From the NCBI RefSeq assembly GCF_026225065.1, contig NZ_JAMFSB010000044.1, positions 1 to 56,789 on the forward strand: 56,789 nt of DNA, given 5' to 3'. The notes under the pieces are model-generated. The model saw only the letters and a list, made by a program, of their open reading frames with translations. It was not told the DNA's origin and did no database searches. Origin of the DNA: Paraburkholderia sp. Its GTDB lineage: Bacteria > Pseudomonadota > Gammaproteobacteria > Burkholderiales > Burkholderiaceae. Below are positions 24,575 to 32,525 of this stretch, one piece after another. Each line of letters starts with the position of its first letter. Position 1 is the stretch's first letter. The translations under genes were made by a program, and so were the position numbers.

Positions 24575-25642
24575 TTAGAATCCGTGATGTATTCCAGTCA
24601 GGAAGCCAAGCTGGTTACGGGTCGATGAAGCCCCGATCGTATAGATTGCGGCCGCTGCGCCACCCGTGGCCGTTTCGAAAACCACATCCGCATATAGCTG
24701 AGTACTCTTCGACAACGCATACACGTTGCCGAACGACAACTCCGTATAACGCGCAGGCGAAAAACGCGTTGTACTGGCTCCAAGTGCGAGTGAGTCTGCC
24801 GGGGTAGCTTGATAAGTGGCGCCCGCGTCGTAGGTCTGGTAGATGGCTGACTGTCCGTCAGACTGTAGTTTCACGAGCGTAAAGAGCGCATGAAGCGTCA
24901 CAGCACCAACGGTATACGTGGCTCCAGCTCCCATGTTTTCCACTCTGTCAGCGGAGTAAGTTGCTGCCGGTTGCCCTTGAAACGACGAAAGGCCCAACGT
25001 AGTGATTTGCGGCGTCCTGTTATGCTCATCGGCGTAGGTTAGTGCCGCTTTGACAGGGCCGCTTTCATACTCAGCACCAATGCTGACGTTACGGCCGAAA
25101 CCGAAATTCGTTGTGTTGCCCAACCCGATCATCGTCCCTACGGAAAGGCCATTCCAACGCTGGGACACGAACTTCGCGCTGTTCTGAAACTGCACCACCC
25201 CGGTCGCGGCGAGTTCGTCGATATTTCCCGGATGGAACATGTACCAATTCGCAGTTAAATAAGCACTGCTCAGTGGGCCGAGCCAGTCGAAGCTGAACGG
25301 CGTTTGCCGCCCTAGCGTCACGGTACCAATCGAGTCATCACTCAATCCGACGTACGCCTCCCGATTGAAAATCACGCCAGGTGTCGTCATCGCGCCGGTC
25401 GCCGTTGAAAAACCGCTCTCCAGGCGAAATACGGTTTTCACACCGGAGCCCATGTCCTCGACGCCGTACAGACCGAAGCGATCAGGCTGCATCGTGTTGA
25501 CCGTTGTGACCTTCGCGCCAGCGCCCGCGTTGTTGAAGTAACCGACTCCAACATCCGTACTGCCATACAGCGTGACGCTGCTTTGCGCTCGCGCAATCCC
25601 GCATACTGCCAACGCCCCGAACATCAACAATGCTTTCTTCAT
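24575..25642 (-). CDS. Gram-negative trimeric porin
   Basis: 355 residues. Signal peptide (MKKALLMFGALAVCGIARAQ), then 'SSVTLYGSTDVGVGYFNNAG', 'LYGVEDMGSGVKTVFRLESGF', 'NREAYVGLSDDSIGTVTLGRQ' and C-terminal 'QLGFLTGIHHGF' ending in Phe. Full-length 16-strand porin. It lies 180 bases upstream of the first DUF4148 gene on the same strand. The sequence is clearly diverged from the other porin, so they probably differ in loop charge and substrate range. Confidence 0.95.
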   Translation of the reverse strand: MKKALLMFGALAVCGIARAQSSVTLYGSTDVGVGYFNNAGAGAKVTTVNTMQPDRFGLYGVEDMGSGVKTVFRLESGFSTATGAMTTPGVIFNREAYVGLSDDSIGTVTLGRQTPFSFDWLGPLSSAYLTANWYMFHPGNIDELAATGVVQFQNSAKFVSQRWNGLSVGTMIGLGNTTNFGFGRNVSIGAEYESGPVKAALTYADEHNRTPQITTLGLSSFQGQPAATYSADRVENMGAGATYTVGAVTLHALFTLVKLQSDGQSAIYQTYDAGATYQATPADSLALGASTTRFSPARYTELSFGNVYALSKSTQLYADVVFETATGGAAAAIYTIGASSTRNQLGFLTGIHHGF

Positions 25643-25919
25643 GCTGCAACCCCAAGCCAGAGACGAGATTTATCCGTGCGCGCCGCATGTGGGCGCGGCA
25701 TGCGCTATCTTGACGCTGGTTTGGACCAGTGCCACGTTATTCCTACTTGTAGGAATTTTGACGAAACTGTGGAGCCCAAAAAATAGTTGTCAACGAGAAC
25801 CATGAGGATTTTCGACGGACGCAACGTAGCGCAAGATCCACTCGTCGCACGACATCAGCACATATGGAGGCGAGCGACGGCACGCGGTAACGTTCGAATA
25901 GTCCCGCGCGCAAATTTCC

Positions 25920-25952
25920 GTGGCAACTACCGTGCTGCTCACAATGGTTGCC
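25920..25952. promoter_or_regulatory. Dyad motif upstream of porin 2 (copy B)
   Basis: GTGGCAACTACCGTG is followed after a short centre by GGTTGCC. It aligns with copy A at 23857-23891 over almost its whole length (GTG-R-CAACTACCGTG in both, GTTGCC in both). It lies ~280 bases upstream of the porin start codon. Confidence 0.5.
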
Positions 25953-26025
25953 GAACGTATCGGGATGGGAAGCGTGGATCATCATCCGCGCCGATCTTGC
26001 ATGTGCCGACCGGATGATAGTTGGT

Positions 26026-26304
26026 TTAACTGTCCATTTCACATCGCTTGCGATCTCCCCGCTCTTCTTTACGAACTGAAGCACCTGGAAGCATCTCGTC
26101 GCCGATGAACTCCGCGAGCGGACCAGTCCGCACGACCTTGCGAAGATAACGGACGGCCTCGACCAGTGTCGCCAGATGGCGCGGCTCTGCCAGAAAGTTG
26201 GGTTCGACCACTGATGGGGCCATCGGATCGGAACTGGCCAGTCGTACCCGTCCCCTCGAGAGTGGACTCACCAGATTGGCCAGTAGCGTAAAGCCGGGGG
26301 CGTT
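26026..26304 (-). pseudogene. C-terminal remnant of a GMC oxidoreductase
   Basis: The frame reads 'NAPGFTLLANLVSPLSRGRV', 'RLASSDPMAPSVVEPNFLAE' and 'RHLATLVEAVRYLRKVVRTG'. This is the choline-dehydrogenase-type (GMC) substrate-domain region. The FAD-binding N-terminal ~350 residues are missing and a stop lies directly before the fragment. The C-terminus is also altered, since the expected 'H-x-x-GT-x-MG' box is absent. It begins 4 bases after the stop of the TetR gene, so a rearrangement removed most of an alcohol-oxidising gene. Confidence 0.75.
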
Positions 26305-26307
26305 CTA

Positions 26308-27060
26308 TCAATTGGCCTGCGATTTGTTATTTTTCCTTCTGCCCATCGCTAGGGACCTTTGCTTTTTATCGGCATCATTGACGATGCCCCGTAGGATCAG
26401 TTTGGTGGCGAAATCGATATATTGTTCCGCCAAGCCGTCGGGCCGCGCGTTCTTTTCGAAGAGAACATCGAGCAAAGGTCTCGCCTCGATGAAAAAAGTA
26501 CAGATACCCAGCATCGCAACGTGCAGAAAGCGGGGATCGACCTCGTCCGAAATGGTATCGGATCCGCCAGGTGCCAGGAGGGCCTCGCTCAAAGAGACAC
26601 CGCCCAATGCGATTCCCCGCAATATCTCATCGTGTCGCGGAGTGGAGTTGCCGCGGTAGATCTCGCCGAGCACCAGCCTGAGGAGATACGGATTCTCCCG
26701 AAGCACGGTGATCAATAGGGCCAGACGCCCCCGCAATCGCTGCTCAAGTGTGGTTCCGTCGGAAACAATCGGCCTGCTCTTCGCCTGTACGTCTTCGAGC
26801 ATATGCGCTACTGCAGCCCGAAGCAGTCCTTGCCTGCTCTTGAAGTAATAGCGAACTAGCGCGGGGTCCACCTTGGCCGCGGATGCGACATCGACTACCG
26901 TCACCTTCTCCGGCGGTGTCACACGCAGTATCTGCAACGTAGCATCAAGGATAGCGACGCCACCCACGGACGTCGACTGGCTGGGTCGTCCGGCGCCTCG
27001 ACGGCGACCCGATCGCTTAGCGACTGGCTTTGACGCTGCCATATGTTCGACGTGTTCCAT
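26308..27060 (-). CDS. TetR-family transcriptional regulator
   Basis: 250 residues. An Arg/Lys-rich leader (KRSGRRRGAGRPSQ) precedes the TetR HTH 'VAILDATLQILRVTPPEKVTVVDVASAAKVDPALVRYYFKSRQGLL' (~33-78). The C-terminal ligand domain has 'RLRGRLALLITVLRENPYLLRLVLGEIY'. The start is ambiguous between ATG 27060 and an in-frame ATG six codons later. A short dyad overlaps the first ATG, suggesting autorepression. The C-terminus ends in a basic RKNNKSQAN tail. The neighbouring oxidoreductase remnant may have been its former target. Confidence 0.88.
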   Translation of the reverse strand: MEHVEHMAASKPVAKRSGRRRGAGRPSQSTSVGGVAILDATLQILRVTPPEKVTVVDVASAAKVDPALVRYYFKSRQGLLRAAVAHMLEDVQAKSRPIVSDGTTLEQRLRGRLALLITVLRENPYLLRLVLGEIYRGNSTPRHDEILRGIALGGVSLSEALLAPGGSDTISDEVDPRFLHVAMLGICTFFIEARPLLDVLFEKNARPDGLAEQYIDFATKLILRGIVNDADKKQRSLAMGRRKNNKSQAN

Positions 27061-27070
27061 GTTTCATGGA
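27056..27070. promoter_or_regulatory. Inverted repeat over the tetR start codon
   Basis: TCCATG-TTT-CATGGA has 6-base arms and includes the proposed ATG of the TetR gene. It is a possible autoregulatory operator or a translation-blocking hairpin; it is short enough to be chance. Confidence 0.3.
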
Positions 27071-27258
27071 GACGAGCCCGCTAACGCGACTTTACTAACG
27101 GGGGATGAGCTTTAAGCGAACAGATCTAATCGACCTGAGCGACCACGCCTAAGGCGAAAGGTGCGCTTTTAGGAAACCGACGACCGCCTTAATTCTAGCA
27201 TTGACGAGAGGGGTTTCAGGAGTGCATCAACCAGATGAAATGCACTCCAACCGCCGCC

Positions 27259-27531
27259 TTAACGGGCACCGGATGCCGACGTGCCGTCAGTCGACGGGCC
27301 ATACTGCGATCCGTTCAATTGCTTCGCGGCAAGCTTTTTCTCAGCCACCTGCAGATTCGCCGGATAGTCCGGGCCGTGGCTATAGGCGGGGTTGTAGCCG
27401 ACGTGCTCCAACGCCGCCACTTCTGCCTTGACCTGTGCGCGAGTGACGGGTTGCTCGTCTTGCGCAAAAGCCGGAACAGTTGCGAAACCGATAAGTGCTA
27501 CCAGAACTGCCGAGATAGTCGTGCTTTTCAT
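27259..27531 (-). CDS. Small exported DUF4148 protein
   Basis: 90 residues from ATG 27529-27531; another ATG lies three codons earlier at 27540. Signal peptide MKSTTISAVLVALIGFATVP, then AFAQ, then the DUF4148 core 'VTRAQVKAEVAALEHVGYNPAY' and 'GPDYPANLQVAEKKLAAKQL'. It is a paralogue of 24116-24394 with the same M-D-x-M-K start context. Function unknown; probably periplasmic. Confidence 0.9.
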   Translation of the reverse strand: MKSTTISAVLVALIGFATVPAFAQDEQPVTRAQVKAEVAALEHVGYNPAYSHGPDYPANLQVAEKKLAAKQLNGSQYGPSTDGTSASGAR

Positions 27532-27747
27532 GATATCCATCCACTGGAGAGGTTCCGCGACTAGCCAGGGTGACTAGCCGCACCGAAACTAACGGTATGA
27601 AGCCAGTTTACCGAATGGATACTGAAAGAGAAGCGAGGCAACGAGGGATAGATTGTTCCGCAAGCAGCAACAGATTGGCCAAGTGCCCAAAGACCCGATC
27701 GTTACGTCTGCGCAGCTTCGTTGCGGCAATCAGGGACATGACGCGGT

Positions 27748-28707
27748 TCAAAGATCCAGCACCAGCCTGCCGCTTTTTAGACCCGAAACACATACCATCA
27801 TGACTTTATTGGCCGATTTCTGCTCCGCGCTCAGCACGGAGTCACGATGGTCCGGACAGCCTGACAGCACGCGAGTCTCGCAAGCCCCGCAGACACCCTC
27901 TTCACAACTGTGATCGACGTCCACGCCGGCGTCCAGCAATGTGCGAAGAATGCTTTTGCCTTCGCTGATCTCCAGCGTTTTCCCGCTTCGCGCCAGCTCG
28001 ACAGTAAATCCGCCAACCGTCGATGCCTGTAGACCTGCGCCCCCCGCGAAGCGTTCGACATGGACATGTTCAATACCTGTCTGGCTACATGCCGCCTCGA
28101 ACGCATTCAACATCACTTCCGGCCCACAGCAATAGGCATGAACGCCAGACGGGCTCGACGCGAGTGCGGAGGTCAACTCGAGCGGCTTGCCGTCATGCTC
28201 GTCGTCGAAATGTAGCTGGACGTCACCGCCGAGACGCTCAAGCTCATCGAGAAACGCTGCCTGTCTGCGGCTGCGCGCACAATAGATCAGGCGCACTTCC
28301 GCATTCATTTCCCGTAACGTTCGGTACATGGACAGTATTGGCGTAATGCCAATTCCGCCTGCCAACAGAATCGTCGCGGCAGCAGTCTGATCAAGCGCGA
28401 AGTTGTTTCGCGGTTCACTGATAGGGATTGATGCACCGCATCGCAAGGCTTCGTGAACATACCTGGAGCCCCCTCTGCTGCGACTGTCCTGCAGAATGCC
28501 AAGCACGTACCGGTTCTTCTCGTGGAAGGAATTGCAAAGCGAGTAGCTACGCACGAGCCCGTTTGGAAGGTGTAAGTCGATGTGAGAACCGGGAGCGAAT
28601 TCGGGGAAGTGCGCTCCCAACTGCGGAATCAGTTCGACACTAAGGACTCCGATTGCTTCCTGACGCAATGTCCGGACAAAAGCGTCCAGGAGTGTTTTGC
28701 CGCTCAT
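27748..28707 (-). CDS. PDR/VanB-type oxygenase reductase (flavin + plant-type 2Fe-2S)
   Basis: 319 residues. The flavin-binding 'LVRSYSLCNS' (R-x-YSL) lies at ~60, the NAD-binding 'LLAGGIGITPILSMYR' at ~115, 'YCCGPEVMLNAFE' at ~210, and a C-terminal ferredoxin domain with Cys ligands in 'DHSCEEGVCGACETRVLSG' (C-x4-C-x2-C) plus the last Cys in 'VMMVCVSG'. This is the one-protein reductase of class-IA Rieske oxygenases (phthalate/vanillate type), passing electrons from NADH to the oxygenase. ATG at 28707 is chosen at the conserved start. The Rieske oxygenase remnant lies just upstream on the same strand, so this reductase has lost its partner here. Confidence 0.93.
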   Translation of the reverse strand: MSGKTLLDAFVRTLRQEAIGVLSVELIPQLGAHFPEFAPGSHIDLHLPNGLVRSYSLCNSFHEKNRYVLGILQDSRSRGGSRYVHEALRCGASIPISEPRNNFALDQTAAATILLAGGIGITPILSMYRTLREMNAEVRLIYCARSRRQAAFLDELERLGGDVQLHFDDEHDGKPLELTSALASSPSGVHAYCCGPEVMLNAFEAACSQTGIEHVHVERFAGGAGLQASTVGGFTVELARSGKTLEISEGKSILRTLLDAGVDVDHSCEEGVCGACETRVLSGCPDHRDSVLSAEQKSANKVMMVCVSGLKSGRLVLDL

Positions 28708-28812
28708 AATTATCCGACGCCACTCGACGTGGCCTTCCATATAAACAGTTTCAATTGCAATCGGGCCGGATTCCGGCCGCTCCGGCATCCGGCCCGAGAA
28801 CGGCTGCATTGC

Positions 28813-29470
28813 TCATTCGTCGCCGTTGGCGCCATGAACGACAAAATATTGCGCGCGCTGCGTCTTCTGCCCAATCGCTTCCTCATACGCCTCACGAACG
28901 CTCTCCGGTTGCCCAGACTGCCCAATGAAATCGAGCAGGAAAGGCCCCAGTAGCGGGTGCTTGATCTGCTCTTCCCTCGGCATGCCGTTAATCATTTCCT
29001 CTCGGCACGCGGAGGGTAGATACACGTCTTTATTCTTGTCCTTATCCGTGATCAACGCCTTCGGCTGTTTGCCACTCGCAACTGCCTCGAGCTCATCGAA
29101 AAATCTCCGGCGCATCATGATGACTCCACGGTCACTTGCGCCCAGTGTCTCCTTGGTACGGTCCGTGATGGTCCCCTGACCGACCCATGCCGCGAAGTCC
29201 TGGTTCGCAACGTGAGTTTTGATCCAATCGCCATTTTCGTCGTAAAGCGGCCCATACCACGTCGGAATCGACTTTTGAACGTACGGCTCCTGTTCCTTCG
29301 GTACCCGGCTAAACACCCAAAGGATACTCAGGGTTTTGTGATCATCGATCGGCACCCGCCATTCCACGTGATGCCCCAGGTAGAACGCATTCGGCCACAG
29401 CGTTACCCGACCGACCGTCCATTGCGGGTGGTGTTCGTGTTCGCTGGCCCGCAGACGCTTGTATATGAAA
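28813..29470 (-). pseudogene. Rieske oxygenase alpha subunit, 5' half removed by IS66
   Basis: About 200 C-terminal residues of a phthalate/vanillate-type terminal oxygenase remain: 'HHVEWRVPIDDHKTLSILWVF', 'KSIPTWYGPLYDENGDWI', 'THVANQDFAAWVGQGTITDRTKE', 'LGASDRGVIMMRRRFFDELE'. The Rieske domain (CxH…CxxH) and the first part of the catalytic domain are absent, because the gene runs into the left end of the IS66 element at 29471. Without the Rieske cluster it cannot be active. The reductase gene downstream is intact. Confidence 0.88.
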
Positions 29471-29498
29471 CGTAAGCGACATTTGGCGGCCGTCTTGA
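29471..29498 (+). repeat. IS66 left terminal inverted repeat
   Basis: Begins GTAAGCGACATTTGGCGGCC. Its reverse complement matches 32498-32525 at 23 of 28 positions. Confidence 0.85.
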
Positions 29499-29501
29499 CG
29501 A

Positions 29502-30095
29502 TCAGAATTTGATCTCGAAGAGGCGTTCGTTGAGGCCTTGGAGGTCAAAGGCAGAAGGATCGAAACTACCGCCGCACCAGTCGAGCAACCGGTGGTGTTC
29601 CTCATGAGCGGGATCGATGATCGCGTCGAGGAACTCGATGTAGCCGGGTACACCGCCAACATCTTCCGGCGGACAGGCATTGCGGCCGCCCAGGCAGATG
29701 GGCGAGCGCAACTCAGGATCAGGCGGCAGGACCTTCTCGACCTTCACACGATGCTGCCAGTTGTCACCGTAATCGTAGATGTAGGTGAATGACTTCAGCG
29801 CACCGAGCGCCTTGCCCAGGCTCACCCGCGCTTCGTTGAGCATCGGAGGGTCACTCGGGAAGTCCGGATCGGGCACCCCGTAGTTGATGTCGCCGAACAC
29901 GAATTCGTGCAGATGGCCGCCATCCCAGCCCATCGCCCACAGCAGCAGGACATGCAGCTTCGGCAGCTTGATCGAGGCGGGGACCAGAACCCGCCTCCAG
30001 ACCGCCGGCTTCAGATACTTCAGCTCGATGTGCAGCTGGTAGACCGGTGCCGGTGAGTTGACCGCGCGTAACGCGGGTTTGCGAGTCAATGTCAT
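29502..30095 (-). CDS. pRiA4b ORF-3-family protein, IS66 passenger
   Basis: 197 residues from ATG 30093-30095. 'VYQLHIELKYLKPAVWRRVLVP' and 'LPKLHVLLLWAMGWDGGHLHEFVFG' at the N-terminus, then 'FTYIYDYGDNWQHRVKVEKVLP' and 'CLGGRNACPPEDVGG' with a Cys pair, are the hallmarks of the plasmid pRiA4b ORF-3-like family. Function is unknown; the fold is often found with transposases. The tnpC stop (TGA at 30098-30100) is two bases from this ATG, so the gene is translationally coupled to the transposase and lies inside the IS ends. It is a real part of this element and not a neighbour. Confidence 0.9.
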   Translation of the reverse strand: MTLTRKPALRAVNSPAPVYQLHIELKYLKPAVWRRVLVPASIKLPKLHVLLLWAMGWDGGHLHEFVFGDINYGVPDPDFPSDPPMLNEARVSLGKALGALKSFTYIYDYGDNWQHRVKVEKVLPPDPELRSPICLGGRNACPPEDVGGVPGYIEFLDAIIDPAHEEHHRLLDWCGGSFDPSAFDLQGLNERLFEIKF

Positions 30096-30097
30096 CG

Positions 30098-31639
30098 TCA
30101 CGCAGCCTGCTGGACCGGTTGCTTCACCGGCATCAAATGCCACGGCAGCAACTCGTCAATCCGGTTGATGGGATGATCGGCAATCCGCTCGAACACCGTA
30201 CGCAGATACGCATACGGTTCGATACCATTCAGGCGTGCCGTGCCGATCAGGCTGTAGATGACCGCCGCACTCTGTCCACCGCCGTCAGAACCAGCGAACA
30301 GATAGTTGCGCCTGCCGAGAACCAGCGGCCTGATTGATCGCTCCGCGGTGTTGTTATCTATCTCGATGCGTCCGTCTTCACAGTAGCGCACCAGCGCAGG
30401 CCAGTTCCCCAGCGCATACCGGATCGCCTTGCCAAGGCCCGACTTCACCGAGACCTGCGCGAGCGTATGTTCGAGCCAGTCCTTCAGCGCACCTGCGAGC
30501 GGCAATGCCCGCGTCATGCGCACCGACTGCCGGACCTCCGGCTTGCGGCCGCGCACCTCGCGCTCGATGGCATATAGCGCCGCGATGCGGCTGAGTGCCT
30601 CCTGCGCCACCGGCGAACGCTCCAGTTCGTACAGGTCGTAGAACTTGCGCCGCACATGGGCCCAGCACGCTGCCTCGATGATCGTGCCATCGCGGTACAG
30701 CGCATCGTAGCCACTATAGGCATCCGCCTGCAGGATGCCCGACCAGCCCTGCAGATGCGTACGGGGTCGCTCTCCCTTGCGGTCGGGCGAGTACTGGTAC
30801 CAGACCGCCGGGGGTGCCCGGCTGCCCGTCGGCCGGTCATCGCGTACATACGTCCACAACCGCGCCGTACGCGTCTTGCCGCGTCCGGGCTCCAGCACCG
30901 GGACGGGAGTGTCATCCGTATGGATTTTTTGCGCCTCACGCACATATCGACCAACGACATCCGCCAGCGGCTGCAGCAGTGCGGCGGACTCGCGAACCCA
31001 CGAGGCCAGGGTGGCACGGTCGAGTTCAATGCCGGCACGCAGATAGATTCCTGCCTGCCGGTACAACGGCATATGGTCGGCGTACTTGGCAACTACCACC
31101 TGTGCCAGCAGGCCGGCTGCGGCCATGCCGCGTGCGATCGGGCGCGACGGCGCCGCTTCCTGGACGACCTTCGCACAACGGCTGCAGCTCAGCCGGGGGC
31201 GCACGTGGCGGATCACCCGGAAGTACCCCGGCACGTAGTCCAGCATCTCGGAGGCGTCTTCACCCAGCTTGCGCAGCCGGCCGCCGCACTCGGGGCAGTC
31301 GCAGTCCTGTGGCTTGTGCTCCACCACCTCGCGTGGCAGGTGCGCAGGGAATTCGCGCGAGCGGCGGCGTAGTGGGACCACCGGCGCTTTCGTGTCTACA
31401 GGTTCATCACGCACCGGTTCTGGCGCCGGTGCCGCCACGGCATCTTGCTGCGGCAGTGACCCGTCACTGAGTGCGAGCTGCAGTTGTCCCGTCAGTTCTG
31501 CCATGCGCTCCGACGAGCGTCCGTACTGCCAGCGCTTCAGACGCGAGATTTCGGCAAGCAGGCGCGCGATGGTTTCTTCGCGCGAGACAAGCATGCGCTT
31601 GAGTGTGTCGATGTCGTCGGGAAGTCGGCTGACTGGCAT
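30098..31639 (-). CDS. tnpC: IS66-family transposase TnpC
   Basis: 513 residues. The N-terminal coiled-coil ('LKRMLVSREETIARLLAEIS') and leucine-rich helix are followed by a zinc-finger segment ('DCDCPECGGRLRKLG' and 'LSCSRCAKVV') and the DDE catalytic domain: Asp in 'KIHTDDTPVPVL', Asp in 'GILQADAYSGYDAL', and Glu in 'IEIDNNTAERSIRPL', followed by the conserved 'LVLGRRNYLFAGSDGGG'. The C-terminal IS66_C part 'LIGTARLNGIEPYAYLRTVFERI' is complete. ATG at 31639 was chosen at the family start. The gene appears intact, so the element could still be active. Confidence 0.95.
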   Translation of the reverse strand: MPVSRLPDDIDTLKRMLVSREETIARLLAEISRLKRWQYGRSSERMAELTGQLQLALSDGSLPQQDAVAAPAPEPVRDEPVDTKAPVVPLRRRSREFPAHLPREVVEHKPQDCDCPECGGRLRKLGEDASEMLDYVPGYFRVIRHVRPRLSCSRCAKVVQEAAPSRPIARGMAAAGLLAQVVVAKYADHMPLYRQAGIYLRAGIELDRATLASWVRESAALLQPLADVVGRYVREAQKIHTDDTPVPVLEPGRGKTRTARLWTYVRDDRPTGSRAPPAVWYQYSPDRKGERPRTHLQGWSGILQADAYSGYDALYRDGTIIEAACWAHVRRKFYDLYELERSPVAQEALSRIAALYAIEREVRGRKPEVRQSVRMTRALPLAGALKDWLEHTLAQVSVKSGLGKAIRYALGNWPALVRYCEDGRIEIDNNTAERSIRPLVLGRRNYLFAGSDGGGQSAAVIYSLIGTARLNGIEPYAYLRTVFERIADHPINRIDELLPWHLMPVKQPVQQAA

Positions 31640-31680
31640 GCCTGAGAGCTTACCAGGCACGCGCAGAAGTAGGGGCAAAT

Positions 31681-32028
31681 TTACGCGGCGCATCCGGGTT
31701 TCCACGTCCGTTCGGGGCGTCGCCAGTCGATGCCTTCGAGCAGCATCGACAGTTGTGCCGCCGACAGATGGATGCATCCCGCGTCGGCCTGCGGCCAGAT
31801 GAAACGGCCACGCTCCAGGCGCTTGACGTACAGGTTCATTCCATCGCCACTCCACCACAGCAGTTTCACCAGACCGCCCCGGCGACCACGGAAAGCGAAC
31901 ACGTGGCCTGAGAACGGGTCTTGCTCAAGCGCCACCTGCGCCAGTGCAGCCAGACCATCCATGCCACGGCGCATGTCGGTGATGCCTGCGGCGAGCCAGA
32001 TGCGGGTGCCGGTCGGCAGCGCGATCAT
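31681..32028 (-). CDS. tnpB: IS66 accessory protein TnpB
   Basis: 115 residues, IS66 Orf2 family: 'RIWLAAGITDMRRGMDGLAAL', 'PFSGHVFAFRGRRGGLVKLLWW' and 'LYVKRLERGRFIWP'. The start ATG overlaps the tnpA stop (ATGA at 32025-32028), a hallmark of the IS66 operon. It is needed with TnpA and TnpC for transposition. Confidence 0.94.
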   Translation of the reverse strand: MIALPTGTRIWLAAGITDMRRGMDGLAALAQVALEQDPFSGHVFAFRGRRGGLVKLLWWSGDGMNLYVKRLERGRFIWPQADAGCIHLSAAQLSMLLEGIDWRRPERTWKPGCAA

Positions 32029-32438
32029 GCCGGCCTCAGGCAATGCAGCACCAGTCGCAGCTGGGCTGGGTCTACCTTCCCGCTCACTCGCACGCGTGCG
32101 CCATTAAGCTCGATCTCGATACCTGGAGTCGCGGCTTCCTGTGCGCGCAATGGCAATTGCGCTGTTGGCACCGGTAGCGACGAAACCGCCGTCGGATCAT
32201 CCAGCGATATCGCCACCGGAACGAACACTGCCGCTTCGCTCTCCCTCTTGTTGCCCGGCAGGTCGGCACGGTATTGCCTGCGCCACTTGAACACCATGTT
32301 CGGATTCAGACCGTGCGACTGCGCGAGCTTCGCCACCGAGATGCCCGGCTCACACGCGGCCACTGCAACTTCACGCCGGAATTCAGGCGCGTAATTCGGC
32401 CGCCCCTTGCGGCTTCCAGCTCTGCCGGTCTCTGTCAT
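32025..32438 (-). CDS. tnpA: IS66 accessory protein TnpA (helix-turn-helix)
   Basis: 137 residues from ATG 32436-32438; a GTG start five codons earlier is possible. The HTH of the IS3/IS66 Orf1 type is seen in 'YAPEFRREVAVAACEPGISV' and 'AKLAQSHGLNPNMVFKWRRQY'. The C-terminal half carries 'IEIELNGARVRVSG', typical for IS66 TnpA. First gene of the IS operon. Confidence 0.92.
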   Translation of the reverse strand: MTETGRAGSRKGRPNYAPEFRREVAVAACEPGISVAKLAQSHGLNPNMVFKWRRQYRADLPGNKRESEAAVFVPVAISLDDPTAVSSLPVPTAQLPLRAQEAATPGIEIELNGARVRVSGKVDPAQLRLVLHCLRPA

Positions 32439-32497
32439 CAAAGTGGTCCCCACTACTCGAAGTGATGGACATCACTTTGGACACTCTCAACGTCGAT

Positions 32498-32525
32498 GTC
32501 GATACGGCCTTCAAATGACGCTTAC
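32498..32525 (-). repeat. IS66 right terminal inverted repeat
   Basis: Ends in TTCAAATGACGCTTAC on the plus strand. It supplies the first three codons (ATG ACG CTT) of the open frame that continues into the sigma-54 activator. Confidence 0.85.

Larger units (their letters stand above)
29471..32525 (-). mobile_element. IS66-family insertion sequence with a passenger gene, 3,055 bp
   Basis: The element is bounded by imperfect 28-base inverted repeats (29471-29498 and 32498-32525, 23 of 28 positions identical) that begin GTAAGCG and GTAAGCG on the outward reading, typical for IS66. It holds tnpA, tnpB and tnpC in order on the minus strand, plus a fourth gene (29502-30095) inside the left repeat. 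Flanking 8-mers (tatgaaac left, caaggaac right) are not identical, so no target duplication is evident. Both flanking genes are cut at its ends, consistent with an IS-associated deletion. Confidence 0.93.
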
